64,000 nt of DNA from Hirundichthys speculiger (Eukaryota; Chordata; Actinopteri; Beloniformes; Exocoetidae): the NCBI GenBank assembly GCA_018398805.1, contig JAGFBZ010000688.1:434001-498000 (forward strand), given 5' to 3'. Positions 44,441-57,951 of the stretch are shown here, in pieces. Numbering within the stretch: the first letter of the stretch is position 1; each line of letters opens with the position of its first letter. Position numbers and translations under genes: made by a program. The notes below the pieces were generated by a model. It saw only the letters and a program-made list of their open reading frames with translations, was not told where the DNA came from and ran no database searches.

Positions 44441-44806
44441 ATGTGATCTATGAAACCTCAGTTATTCTCGTGTGGATTTAAAGCCTTTAAGTGATAACTG
44501 TGTCAAACACGATACTTCCTTCATTAAACATCTGTAGCTCATCTGAACTGAAGCTCGTCAACAGCTTATTGTGAAAACCTTCAAAACTGTACTTACACAG
44601 TTGGAAGAGAACAAGCAATAAAAAAGAGAACAAAAGAGTGTTTGTTTCCTCAACCTTCAGAGCTGAAAGAGCCTGAACGATTTGAATTTTTCTGGCCTGA
44701 CGGATTTTCTTTGTCTCCTCGTCACCTTGATTGTTGGTTTTCCTGCTCGCTTGTTCGTTTGTGGCCCTGAATCACCTGATTCCTCCACCTTCTCTGCCGT
44801 TTCCAG

Positions 44807-44881
44807 TCCATGATCCAGTCCAGGAAAGCTGGCCTCGCCCACACTCTGGCCACCCGGACCTCCCTGAAGGACCAGGAGCTG
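44807..44881 (+). CDS. unc13b: unc13 exon 6 (25 codons before C1)
   Basis: It encodes SMIQSRKAGLAHTLATRTSL and KDQEL, the conserved helix before the C1 domain. The acceptor is CGTTTCCAG and the donor CTG|GTGAGT, both phase 0. A large satellite starts about 60 bp downstream. Confidence 0.93.
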
Positions 44882-44939
44882 GTGAGTAGCCTCACCGTCA
44901 AACTGCCACTTTAATCCCGTCTGTTGGGTCAAGATGTTA

Positions 44940-47060
<2,121 letters not shown>

Positions 47061-47142
47061 TGACCAGTCTGACCAGTCTGACCAGTCTGAAAACGTTGTG
47101 GCGCTTGTCCCCTCTGAGCTCCTCCCTCTGAATCGCCCTCAG

Positions 47143-47370
47143 GAGCGGCGGAGAAGAGCTCCAAGACCGGGGCGGAGGACCGGACGCAGCACATCATCAT
47201 GGCCATGAAGGACAGGATGAAGATCCGTGAGAGGAACAAGCCCGAGATCTTCGAGGAGATCCGGCGGGTGTTCGACGTCGCCAAGGGGATCCACGCTCAG
47301 CACATGAAGGGCATCAAGCAGAACGTCCTGGACGGCACCTCCAAGTGGTCGGCCAAGATCACCATCACCG
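47143..47370 (+). CDS. unc13b: unc13 exon 8: C1-C2B linker and start of C2B
   Basis: After a 93-bp intron the frame continues [20 protein letters not shown], then [19 protein letters not shown] and [14 protein letters not shown], where the first strand of C2B begins. These are highly conserved Munc13 segments. It enters in phase 1 and leaves in phase 1 (ACCG|GTATGT). Confidence 0.96.
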
Positions 47371-47684
47371 GTATGTTCTGTCGGTTTTCACATCTTTGTC
47401 GGTGGTTCCTCCTCTGACCTTGATGCAGATCCAGGTCTCAGTGCAATGACCCAACAGAGTGAAAGTTCTGGAAGGTGCAGCCTGTAGCAGGCGGCCATGA
47501 TGGCCCAACTTGGTTGAGAGTCTGACTCCGAGTGACAAGGTCCTGGGTTCGCCGGTTCACTGGGCCACCAGTCACCGTTTGGGGGGCACCAGTTCCTTGA
47601 GCTGTGGTGGACTCGTCGAGGGAGGACCTCTAACTTTCTCTCGAAGAGCTCGGGGATGGGCTCCAGCTGGTCCCTCCTCTAAGT
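47371..47684 (+). other. Intron 8 start, no feature recognised
   Basis: No transposon end, exon or RNA gene is seen in this 314-bp part of intron 8 between the C2B-start exon and the family C element. Confidence 0.4.
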
Positions 47685-48320
47685 CAGCCTTTCTCAACCT
47701 TTTTTCAGTCATGACACCTTTCAAAAGTGAATAAAATACACTCCAGAGTAAAATATAATCCAAAGCTACGCTGCATCGCTCCGACTGTAAATATATACGT
47801 CCCGTTTATTTAGTTTCAATAACCAGAACAGGATAACTGCACCAGAGGAGGCCTCAGCAGGAAAGCTTCTTTTCATCCGTGATGTGCTTGCTTCCATCCA
47901 TCATCCTTGTATTGCCTCTTTTTAGCCTTATCGCTAGCAGCTAGCTTTGCTACCTATGGAGCAGATTCAGAGCTGGTGGATGAAGGCTTGATGAAGAAGT
48001 CGGCTCCTCTGTGATGTTTCCGTTCCTGTGGGGCTTTTCTTTTTAGAAAACCATCCATGATGCTGCTAAAAAGTTCTCTTTGCTATCTGTGAAATAAAAT
48101 TCCAGCGGTTAAATGATATTACGACGTAAGCTAACTGGGCAGTCACGTTGACCTTACGCTGACCCCGTACTGACGTTGTTAACATTGGGAAATGGACATG
48201 TGAGACATATTTTTATTATTCATTTCATGTCCAAATATGTATCTTATTTATTTATTTATTTATTCATTCATTCATTCATAGGCAAAAAGTATGTATTTAT
48301 GTGTGCATTCATATATTTAT
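47685..48320 (-). mobile_element. hAT family C partial copy (reverse)
   Basis: It starts CAGCCTTTCTCAACC, then TTTTTTCAGTCATGACACC, and carries the MDGFLKRK-type relic in reverse. It runs into the nested Tigger-like element. The other terminus expected after 49049 is missing. Confidence 0.75.
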
Positions 48321-49049
48321 CAGTGCTACCTCTACTTATGAAATTAATTGGTTCTCGAAGTAGTTTCGTAACCTGAAAATTTCTTAAGTTAAGACGTGTT
48401 TTCCATGTAAATGTCCCTAATCTGTTCCAAGCTCCCCAAAATTCAAACATTATTTTCTTTTATAAATTATAAATAATACATGAAATGACATAAAAACCTG
48501 TAAGAAATACATGTTAGAACTAGAAAAGCTCTCGGAGAGCGCAGACCTCCACTAAACGCAACAATTATCGAAAAATTTGAAAGTGATCCAGAATCCAGGA
48601 TTTCTTCTGGATCAGAACCAAAATGAAATCAGTTCTTCCTTTTCACATTTCTGACAACTCCTGAAAATTTCAATCAAAATCCATCCAGAACTTTTTGAGT
48701 TATCTTGAACACAGACAGACAGACAGATAAACGTCGGTAAAAACATTACCTCCTTGGCGGAGGTAAATATTGTTTGTTTACCTGGGTTGCTGGGTTACGC
48801 TCATACAGACAAGGGGCCCTCCTAGCCAATGGGATGCCAGGAAGATGCTAGCCGATAGCCAGTGACAGAGCAGCTACAAGTATGTTTACGTTCAGTAAAC
48901 TCTGGGAGCTGCGAGTAGCAGCGCTACTGGATTTTTGACTTTCGTATCCTGAAATTTATTTCGTAACTAGAGGCAATATTTTCCCTTTGAGGCGTTTCGT
49001 AACCTGAAAATTTCGTATGTAGAGACGTTCATAAGTAGTGGTACCGCTG
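48321..49049. mobile_element. Tigger/pogo-like element nested in family C, second copy
   Basis: Its ends are CAGTGCTACCTCTACTTATG and AGTAGTGGTACCGCTG, with the same inner repeat as the copy at 2719-3452. TA follows the right end. Confidence 0.7.
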
Positions 49050-49291
49050 TATCACGATAAATTGCGATATTCTACTCAGTTAATATCAAAATTAAAAGTA
49101 GAGATGAAAAATCAAGTTGCTGTATGTGTTCATTAGATGATATTGATCATTCAGAGGACAAATTGAGTCAAAACAATTTGCTTCAAAACAACCTATTTAT
49201 TGTTTATTATTAGTGTTTTTGAAAAAAATCGATATTATATTGGGCGGCCGAAAATCGCGATATATTGCCAAATCGATTTTTTTCACACCCC
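49050..49291. mobile_element. Terminal half of a hAT-like element (family J)
   Basis: The last 90 bases (GGCGGCCGAAAATCGCGATA to TTTTTTCACACCCCTA) are the same sequence amplified in the intron 6 satellite. The other end is absent, having been replaced at the Tigger junction. Confidence 0.6.
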
Positions 49292-50587
49292 TACTTGAAA
49301 GAGGATTCCTACATTTTTAGCTGCATGAAATACAGTCAGAGGGACGACAAGTTCACTTCCAGTGTCTGTTTCCAGTCTCTTTGTTCTGTTTTGTTCTGTG
49401 TCTGGGCAGCATCTCTGAGGTCCATTAGACTTGTAGCAACAGGATCCTGCCTGACGTGTGATGACACTCATATGTCGGCGTGAAGTCGCCTGCAGATTGA
49501 ACACAAGCTCTGGGCTGCGTCGGGTTCTCTGATTGGACAGCTGGTGTGCATTTATTAATTAATCCAGAGCGGCCGGGACGATGACCGAGGGAGCCTGGTG
49601 GTGGAACAACTGGAGTTGGAGCTGGAAAAGGAGTCTGGCTGCACAGCGGCGCCGTCGCCACCAACACCTGTTCACCTGCAGCTGCGTGAGCGCGGATGTG
49701 TCGCCGAGCTAGTCGGGTTTCCCCAGATGCAAACGAGAAGAGACGTTCCACATCATACATGGACGCCTCTTCCTTCACTGTAACCACCCACCTGGAGGAT
49801 CCGCTGGTTCAAAACAGACCAGCGTGACCCGAATAAGCCCGTCTCCTCTTTGCCCCGCGTTGTCAGGAAGGCTGCCGTTACCAAAGCAACCGGAGGCATC
49901 ACACCACATAGCGGCAGCAGCGTTGCCATGGCAGCCATCACACCTTGTCTCCGCGATGAGATGAGACCGAATGAATGCGGGAGCGATGTTTGGAGCCGCC
50001 GCTCTGAGGAGATTCAGCCGCTGGCCATGATTGTTACGCTGCGTTCCTCACACCCTCAGATCCTGCAGATCACCGATCGAACCGCCGATCAAACTGCCGA
50101 TCAAACTGCTGATCGAAACGCCGATCAAACCTGCTGGTGATAACGCATCAAAGTGTGATGGAAGTAGGAGTGAGTGAACTTTTTAAAGTGGTTAGACTTG
50201 CAGTGAAGGGCCCAGTAACGGCTCCCGCTGGGTGGAAGACGTTGTGACGGGTCACCCAGAACCCTCTGGACCCTTCTGGACCCTCCGGACCTGCACAAGG
50301 AAAGCGGCCCTTTACTGCAGACGAGCGCACGGAGTCCTCCGAGTGCACCCGAGTGCATGTGCGTGCACACCTGGGACGTGTATGCCGGACCGATCCGGGG
50401 TCAAATGAGGCCGAGGTGCATTTAAAAGCTGAACGTAAACGTTGGGGTTTTTTTTCTGAGCGTTTTCCTTGACGTTCTGGAACCATTTTTTTGTTTTACA
50501 CATTTGTGAACTGGGTTTTCCCGGCTGGCGGCAGGAATCAAAACGCGTGCACGGCTTCCTCTGTTCTCAACAACCGTGCGTCATGAC
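49292..50587. other. Intron 8 stretch, no gene recognised
   Basis: A short tandem of GCCGATCAAACT-type 12-mers lies at about 50076-50130. Other frames lack domains. Confidence 0.4.
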
Positions 50588-51637
50588 TGGGCATCGTTGA
50601 GCATCGTTTGGATTTTAACGATTCTGATTCTCTGTTTCGATTTCTGTTCAAAGCGATTCTCGATTCCGATTCTTTGATGTGTAGGTCAACAGATCGCGAC
50701 TTATCTAACGGTAGAATTTTTTCATTAAAAAAAACTGCGAGTTTTTTACCTGCCATTATCATTGATTGGATTTAATTATATAATCTTAATTGATGATATT
50801 TGCTCGGGGGTCATGCTCTGGGTCTCTGTAAAGCGCCTAGAGACAATTGTCATTGTAACAGACGCTATATAAATAAAATTGAATTGAATTGAATTGAATT
50901 GAATTGAAACATTTACACAGGCGACAGGGCATTTTTATTCTTCCACATGCTTGCATGCACATATGCACACACAGAATTCACTTACAGCCTAAATGTTTTT
51001 AATTAATCCAATTTAATCCAATTTACAGTTGGCAGTTGGCCTTCAAAATACATTTTGCCCAACAAAAAACGAAATCAACAGTTTTTGTTTAGGAAGATGA
51101 TCATATCTGCTCTTTCAGAATTCAAACATGAACATTCGGCACAGATAGTGTTGCTGCTGTGGAAAACACTCGTTCGTTAGGTGTGGAAGACGCCTGTACA
51201 CATAAATATGAGAAGGGTTAGGAGCGCTACACTCGTTTATTTTTGTGATGTCATGCAGGTGAAGGTGTTTTGACATATTAGTCGTGCTCCCTCCTTTGGC
51301 GGTAACACGCTTCCCGCAGGTGTTTCACTGCGCCAGGTAGCCGTCATTTCCAGGACTGAAATGCAGCCAAACTCCAGAACTCTTGGGATCCATGTTGTGG
51401 CGAGTGAAGTCCCGTCGGCGACGGACGTGACGTCGCCACTAGCGCGGAGTTGAGTACGCCGGGCGGAGTAACATCAACAAACTAGTGCAGTAAATCAAAA
51501 CAAAACAAAAAAACAAATAGCGCAGACATTTAGGAACCGAAAAAAGGAATCGAAATTCAAAAATCTTCAAAACGATTCCAGAACCGGACGTTAGGAACCG
51601 ATTCCTACTTGGAATCGTTTTTCGGTGCCCAACCCTC
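50588..51637. mobile_element. hAT family G element with perfect TSD
   Basis: It opens TGGGCATCGTTGAGCATCG and ends TCGGTGCCCAACCCTC. GTCATGAC occurs immediately on both sides (50580-50587 and 51638-51645). A LINE-type tail is nested at 50800-50908. Confidence 0.75.
50800..50908 (+). mobile_element. LINE/SINE 3' tail
   Basis: GTAAAGCGCCTAGAGACAAT, then GCTATATAAATAAAATTGAA and (TTGAA)n match the usual 3' end of fish L2-like LINEs and their SINEs. No ORF is attached. Confidence 0.6.
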
Positions 51638-51645
51638 GTCATGAC

Positions 51646-53146
51646 GGCTTCACAGAAGAGAGTCAGACGGCGGCGCTCTCCAGGATGCTGAAGTTACTCA
51701 CTGAGAGACGTCAGTGCGTTTGTTTAACCCGTTGTGACCTGATTTAGCAGACACATGCTTTATTTTTCAAAACCGGAGCATCACAAACGACACATCGACC
51801 CTTTTCAAGGCATCCGAGCCTCTACAGGTGGATCGCGCGCTGACGTGGACGAGGCCAGAGACGATAACGTGGAGTAAAAGCCTCTGAAACTTTGTGGGGG
51901 GGTGAGATGGACACGGTTTTACCGGACAGAGCGTCTGCAGCTCAGCCTGGATGCTGAGCAGCTCTGGTTTGGATCCGCAGCTAAAAATAGCAGCAGTTGT
52001 GTCACGTGAAGCATCTCTCTCACTGAGCGTCCCACCTGGATTAAAGTGGCAGTGAAGGTTCAGCAAAGTCAGGTTTTTCTTGATTAAAACAGCCTTTTTA
52101 CTTTGGTGCCTGTTGACCTTCCGTCCTAAATGTTTTTATCTTAAATGTATTTTATAACCTCCGCCTGTTTGGGACCAGAAGCGTTTGGATGTTTCCTCTT
52201 TCTACACCACCGCAGCAGATCTGAACATGTGACCAAAGTGCACTTTTTAGAGGTTTCGCAGGAATATGACACATAATATTTAGGAAATTTAGCCATGAAG
52301 CCCCCATACCATCATACTGCCTCCACCGTGCTTGACACATGCGGAGGTCAAACTGGGACCCTGGAGCCTTTACAGCCTTTCACGTCTCAGAGAGACTTCC
52401 AGACCACATGGTGGCGGTAGTGCGCCACTTTCGCCGCGTCCCGACCACCAAATAAGAGAAGGAGGCGACGAAAAACAAACCTGGATGACTCAGTAGATAC
52501 CGGAGGAGCTAAAGGTGATTCGAATTTTCAGCCTATAAAGGTTCCCGAAGGCCTTCTTAGCAGGACCGTTCCTGGCGACGCGTCAACAGGTCAGGCCCCC
52601 AGAAAAACTACCCAGAACCCCCTCTGGTGGAAACGCACCCATGGTGTGGTCTGCTTCGGAGCATGAGCTGTTTCTTTCCCTCCTCCAGAGCTTTTCCCTC
52701 CATCGTTCTGATACGACGGATGTTTCAGCTGGACGTTGATGATGGCGCGTTGACCTTCTCCAGAGTCGTCTTGACTCCTGTTGACGTCGTAAAGGTGTTT
52801 TTCTTAGTTGTCCTCTCTGGTTCTTCCAGGTCTTTTGATGTTGTTGACCACAGTTGAGGCTTTATATAGATTTAAGTTGTTTTTTTTCCTTTTATTTCAG
52901 TCTGATCGCCTTCTTTACTTTACTCTTCCAGTCAAACAGCTGCCAAATACCAACGCAGTTCCTCGTATCATTTATATTCCTTTGTCTTGAAGTAACGAGG
53001 GAACGAACCACAACCAAATACGTTTGAGCCGTTGAGAGTGAAGGTCTTCTTCGTTTCTAGAAATGAATCTGAACGGCCTGGATGTCTTTGCTGGAGTGAA
53101 GCCTGACGTGCTTTTAAAAAATGCTACAAACTTTACGCCCAACTTC
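51646..53146. other. Intron 8 stretch, possibly old repeats
   Basis: A piece reading ACCATCATACTGCCTCCACC (near 52308) resembles a degenerate fish interspersed repeat. No domain or clear terminus was found. Confidence 0.3.
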
Positions 53147-53331
53147 AATGTTGCCGTATTCTCGATATCGGCGTGACGTCATGCGCCATGGTTACACTTC
53201 CGGTTTTAGTGTGAGGGTGCAAACAACATTCTATCCAGGTATTTTTCGGTCACAGCTCCTTTAGCTATTTCGCGTCTTTATTGTATTTTAACTTAGTTTG
53301 GTGATCGTCACTGGTGCCTGTGGTGGCGAGC

Positions 53332-53515
53332 ATGGCTTACCAATATCAGGATGAGTTGAAGCCAGAGGCTTTAGCGAGGTATAAAGCCAAATTGGACATA
53401 GTCGGTCTAGATTTATGTCCATACAAGCACACAGCCGATTCTTGGATAAATAACCCCAAACAATAGCCTCGTTCGGGGTACCCAGATGTGTACCATTACC
53501 TCGTAAAAACTCCTG
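53332..53515 (+). pseudogene. First exon of a YqaJ/SWIM-type transposon-associated gene
   Basis: The frame opens MAYQYQDELKPEALARYKAK and reads LCPYKHTADSWINNPKQ, then a stop, and continues in frame PRSGYPDVYHYLVKTPG up to a donor (CTG|GTAAGT). This resembles the start of a fish and invertebrate protein family with SWIM and YqaJ-like nuclease regions. The stop probably replaced a Trp codon (TGG to TAG). No later exon is present. The function within the element is unknown. Confidence 0.5.
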
Positions 53516-53923
53516 GTAAGTAACAGTTTTTTGGAAACTATTTTAAATATTTATACACCAATACACAGTCCCCAATACATAAAGAATTAAATTTAGCTCT
53601 GCTAAAACGCGACACAGACCCCTGGCCTGACTGTCCAGACTTTGGTTTGTCTGGGAACACAGATGGAACATAATCTGGGTGATCCTTCTGGTTGACCTTT
53701 CTTCCTGAAAATATATATTTAAAATTTGAAATTAGAGGCATAGATATATTATCTGTCTCTCGATAGTCACTTGGGTCAGCAGCCCCAGCAGACAAACCTA
53801 GTTTTTTTTTTTTTTTAACCAGACCTGAAGGATCTATAATGGGGCCTCCCCAAACACGTCAAAATATTAGACCTAAACATAGAAATTAAAACTAAAATAT
53901 CTTGAAAAAATCCGATTTCTTAC

Positions 53924-54121
53924 CTGTTACAAAGTGTGCTGAACAAACATACGCATAGTCCATAATTTCCCTGGAGTATCTTCGTCTGCTCTGTTAATAG
54001 CGTGCAGCCATTTTGTCCTTCTTTCAGGCTCAGTAGCCTCGCTAGGAATCATATAAAATGACAAAAGCGACTGGCGAGCAACATTGTTGGTGCAGTTGAA
54101 CACACAACAGTTCTTCACCAT
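53924..54121 (-). pseudogene. THAP zinc-finger first exon, frameshifted
   Basis: On the minus strand it reads MVKNCCVFNCTNNVARQSL, then a FYMIP motif and RRTKWLHAINRAD. A shift of frame is then needed to read YAYVCSAHFVTG before a donor (CAG|GTAAGA). C-x4-C plus CxxH is the C2CH zinc signature of THAP domains, which bind transposon ends. It faces the + strand exon at 53332. Confidence 0.65.
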
Positions 54122-54492
54122 CTTTCCCCCTATCGTAAACTGCACGAAATCAGACAGAATTCTCGTGATCGAGAATTAATCGCACTCATGACATTTGTCC
54201 GTCGTGACTGTTGGCCGGCGAGGCCACCGCTTAAAGTCTACTTTCACTTCCTTCTCGTGACGGTAGTCGTCAAAGAGATATCATGAGTAATGTTGCCCGT
54301 GAGTCATGAGAATCGTGTTACGAGACTTTACATAACTGCGTGGGCGCATCTCATGCTTTTGATTTGTGTGTGAACGCGTAGAAATGACAGAGAGTAGGTG
54401 TTGTGTTTGTTGTTGTTATGCAACTTTCATTCAGTCTCCATCTCTCTTTGTTTGTGTGTTATTTTTTTATTTTTTATTTTTTTGGCTGTCAG

Positions 54493-54634
54493 TCGTCAGC
54501 GCCCAGGGTCTGCAGGCCAAAGACCGGACGGGCTCCAGCGATCCATACGTCACCATCCAAGTGGGCAAGACCAAGAAGAGGACGAAAACCATCTTTGGAA
54601 ACCTCAATCCGGTCTGGGAGGAGAAGTTTAACTT
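54493..54634 (+). CDS. unc13b: unc13 exon 9: C2B domain, calcium loop 1
   Basis: It encodes [20 protein letters not shown], then [20 protein letters not shown] and EEKFNF. The two Asp of loop 1 (KDRTGSSD) that bind calcium in C2B are present, as is the polybasic KTKKRTK strand that contacts PIP2. It enters in phase 1 and leaves in phase 2 (TT|GTGAGT). The 7.1-kb intron before it is filled with transposons. Confidence 0.97.
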
Positions 54635-54920
54635 GTGAGTGTAGTCAGTAGCTCTGAGAGTGTGGATAAGGAAACACAGTCGTTATGAGCCTCCGCCGCC
54701 ACGGCAAAACCCACACAGGTGGGTTGCACCTGGTTCCAGCTTTTTCCTCACAGCTGTGTGGGTTTGTGCAATTTAACATCTCCTTTTCGTCTTAGATGCA
54801 GCCGATGACGCTGCAGCGTACTTATTAACACCTGGAGTCTTATGAAACGCAAAAAGAACCCTTCAAAATCACACATAAGTGCAAATATTTAGCGTCAGAG
54901 CTCCACTAACGTGAGGTCAC

Positions 54921-55385
54921 AGTCAGTGCGTTTACATGTGAAGTTTAATTCCTCTTTAATTCGGAATAAAAATTAAATCTGATTTAAAGTGATTAAAATT
55001 ACCATGTAAACACCTAATTCCAAATGAAAATGTCCATTCCAAATTGAACTTAATTCCGAAGTAAGTGGCTGGTTTATTCTGATTTTAAATCCGAATACAA
55101 TAATTCCGCTTTAAATTAATTCCCGTCTTTCTGCGCATGCTAGTTCTCTTGCCCGTCTGTCGCTATGACGCTTATATTCCGCGCTGGGCTTGTTTTCCAA
55201 ACAAAGTTTCAAGATGGCAGCACGCAGTAAACGGTGGTCAAGAGCAGAGATGATTTATTTAATAAATAGCTTGGAGGAACTGGAAATAATTAAAGGATTA
55301 TGATGCTAATAATATAGTGCTCCATGTTGTTGCTTATCGAGTAAGTTTGTTTTTTTCCGGTAGACATAAATACGTAAAGACGTCC
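54921..55385 (+). mobile_element. PIF/Harbinger-like element, copy 2 (internally deleted)
   Basis: GTGCGTTTACATGTGAAGTT and CAAGATGGCAGCACGCAGTA match the other copies. The Myb frame breaks after LEELEIIKG, where a deletion removes most of the domain. The right end is truncated. Confidence 0.6.
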
Positions 55386-55665
55386 GCGCCACTGGTTCTC
55401 ATTCTTATTACCTCAGAGAAAAATAGTAAAAAAAAATTAACTTTGTGCCTTTTGCCTCTTCAAATCTGTTCACTAATGTAACTGAAACTCGAATCAACTG
55501 TTGAAACGAGTTTACAACAGAAATAAAGCACCAAATATAAGCACAGCCTTAAAACCAGTTTATGTGGCGAAGCCTCTTCTGCCCCCATGTGGTCAGAACC
55601 GGTATTTCTACATAGCCTGGCTGTTTCCCATTAGGCATATTTATGCGTATTTTAAACATTTGAAC

Positions 55666-56285
55666 TAGGGATGCACATGGTTAACCGTTTACCGTTAACC
55701 AATAACAGTAACTCTAACCGATTAATACTAATGGTCAATTTTGTTTTTAAGCTACGTAATTCAATCAACTCATGGGGGCGTGTCGACAGGTGCAACAGGC
55801 CTCTGATTGGTCAATTCTACATCCGCGTAGAAAAGAGCGCTTCATCGAAACAATGAGGAAGTACCCACATCTGTACGATTCTGGTTCTCCACACTACAAA
55901 GACAGCACATATTCTAGTAATTCATGGAGGGAGATAGCGATGAATGTGGGTCTGGATACGGCCGAGACGGTGAGGAAGTGGAAAAACTCAAGAGATAAGT
56001 TTAGTAAGTTTAGCTAGTTCATGATTGTCCCTCTTGCGTTGTGGCGTGGAATAACATAGCGGAGACCGCGCTAGTATAAATCAAAAGTGACGGCGGCATC
56101 TCTGCAACAAGCTGATGGCGACACATTGCTGCGAGAGTATACACGGGGAAGTGTCCGCATGCGTCCATGACAACGTGCGCAACATCGCGGCAGCTAACCC
56201 TCCCGGACTTATCGGTTAACGGTTATTAATCGTTAAAGGGCGTCGGTTAACGGTCATGAAAAAAAATACAAAATGTGCATCCCTA
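55666..56285 (+). mobile_element. hAT family H MITE with MADF domain and perfect TSD
   Basis: The terminal inverted repeats are TAGGGATGCACATGG and ATGTGCATCCCTA. ATTTGAAC lies on both sides (55658-55665 and 56286-56293) without mismatch. The 620-bp body carries a MADF-type DNA-binding frame. It lies in unc13 intron 9. Confidence 0.85.
55772..56017 (+). CDS. MADF-domain ORF within a hAT MITE
   Basis: The open frame reads RRKERFIETMRKYPHLYDSG, then YKDSTYSSNSWREIAMNVGL and VRKWKNSRDKF before a stop. The hallmarks of the MADF (Myb/SANT-like) fold are there: the KYPHLYD start, SWxEIA in the middle and the RKWKNxRDKF end. The ATG at 55772 begins 20 or more residues before the domain; an internal ATG at 55852 falls within it. 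The frame is intact but short (81 codons) and no transposase accompanies it. It may be a captured or accessory protein. Expression is unproven. Confidence 0.6.
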   Translation: MGACRQVQQASDWSILHPRRKERFIETMRKYPHLYDSGSPHYKDSTYSSNSWREIAMNVGLDTAETVRKWKNSRDKFSKFS

Positions 56286-56299
56286 ATTTGAACGTTATA

Positions 56300-56966
56300 C
56301 AGTGATCCCTCGCCAATTCGCGCTTTAAGTTCCACAGTTTTAGTTATTTGCAGATTTTTCAGAAATATTTAATATTAAAAAAAATCAAGAATAAATAGCA
56401 GAAACAACACAGGATGTTGTGCGCGTTCTCTCACAGTGAAGAAATGTTGTGAGCCAGCCTGGCCCCTTTAAGAAGGTAGCCTTATGGGCAATGGTGCTGC
56501 CTTATGGGTAATGTAGTGTGTGTGTCGTTGGACGGCAGAATGAAAACGGGGTTAGATGAAAAGTGTAGTGAGCATCAACAGCAGCCCAGCGTATATAGAT
56601 TTACATTCTCTGTTAACCGACAGGAGCCCAACAATACAACCTGTGTGATGTTACAAGTTCCTGCAGAGAAAACCGGACTTTTTCTTTTGTTGTTGTTAGC
56701 ATGTTAGCCGCTAATTACAAGCCAAAAATAGCACAATAGCAGTGGTTTCTTTACTACGGTTCAGAGACCAGAGGCTGTGAAGGTAACAGAAAGACCACAG
56801 TTGAGCCTTTGTCTTGTTTTCGCTACTTTTTTGTGGTTTTTAAACATATTTTAAACACATTATTTAGGCTCGGGGGGGCTCTGGCTCCAGTTCGCAGATT
56901 TTGATTATCGCGGGGGGGGGGGGGGGGGGCTGGTCCCCATTAACCACGAAAAATAAGGGATCACTG
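56300..56966. mobile_element. Tigger-like element in unc13 intron 9
   Basis: It opens CAGTGATCCCTCGCCAATTC and closes with the inverse AATAAGGGATCACTG, flanked by TA. A G-run lies at about 56907-56930. It ends 83 bp before unc13 exon 10. Confidence 0.75.
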
Positions 56967-57049
56967 TACTCAAAAGAGTTTACAAGCTTGCACAACAGAT
57001 CTCACAGCAGATTCAGATGCTAACGTTCGCCCGTCTTGCGTCTCCGCAG

Positions 57050-57219
57050 CGAGTGCCACAACTCGTCGGACCGCATCAAGCTGCGCGTCTGGGACGAGGA
57101 CGACGACATCAAGTCGCGCGTGAAGCAGCGCCTGAAGAGGGAGTCGGACGACTTCCTGGGTCAGAGCATCATCGAGGTCCGAACGCTGAGCGGGGAGATG
57201 GACGTGTGGTACAACCTGG
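57050..57219 (+). CDS. unc13b: unc13 exon 10: C2B domain, calcium loop 3
   Basis: It continues [20 protein letters not shown], then [18 protein letters not shown] and MDVWYNL. The VWDEDDD cluster gives the remaining calcium-binding Asp of C2B. The acceptor is TCTCCGCAG and the donor CTGG|GTGAGC (phase 1). A Tigger-like element ends 83 bp upstream. Confidence 0.97.
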
Positions 57220-57288
57220 GTGAGCGCCTCAGACGTCTGCTCGTCACCGCGGCGACTGGTGGTCGCCTCGGAGGCGAAGCTTGACTGA

Positions 57289-57498
<210 letters not shown>

Positions 57499-57701
57499 TG
57501 AAGTTACCGCGACTGGTCGTCTGTCAGTCAGGACGAAGGAGATCACGGAAGCTGAAACAGAAATGAACGCTGATATGGCGCCGTGAGGTTAAGAGGGGAC
57601 GCTGCCCGAGCTACCTGATACCTGAGACAACGGTGGCGACCGTAGGTCTCCTTTAAACATCCTGACAGGTCGTTATAAGTCAACTTCTTCTTCTTCTGCA
57701 G

Positions 57702-57865
57702 AACATCTTTCATTTCTCCACGGACGTCGAGGGAGGCGGCGTTGTGAAGGTCCCCGCCGCCGTCGGAGACGACGCGTGGAAGGTCTACTTCGACGAGGTG
57801 CTTCAGGACATCGCGGACGAGTTCGCCATGCGATACGGCATCGAGTCCATCTACCAGGCCATGAC
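57702..57865 (+). CDS. unc13b: unc13 exon 12: entry to the MUN region
   Basis: It encodes [30 protein letters not shown] and [16 protein letters not shown], a conserved lead-in to the MUN domain, which binds syntaxin and SNAREs. It leaves in phase 2 (AC|GTAAGT). Confidence 0.96.
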
Positions 57866-57951
57866 GTAAGTTCAATTTGACTTTTAATCCCACCACTATT
57901 CGCATAATTTCTCACAATTATGAGGCAAAAACAGGTCAATGAATCAGGAAT

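Larger units (their letters stand above)
53156..54288. mobile_element. P-like element with THAP and YqaJ-type gene remnants
   Basis: A 1.13-kb segment is flanked by AATGTTGCC (53147-53155 and 54289-54297). Its ends share an imperfect inverted repeat (CTC, GATATC and TGACG in register). It holds two convergent broken first exons: a + strand YqaJ/SWIM-associated type and a - strand THAP domain. P-superfamily elements use THAP transposases and make 8-bp duplications, which suits the 9-bp repeat. Confidence 0.55.
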
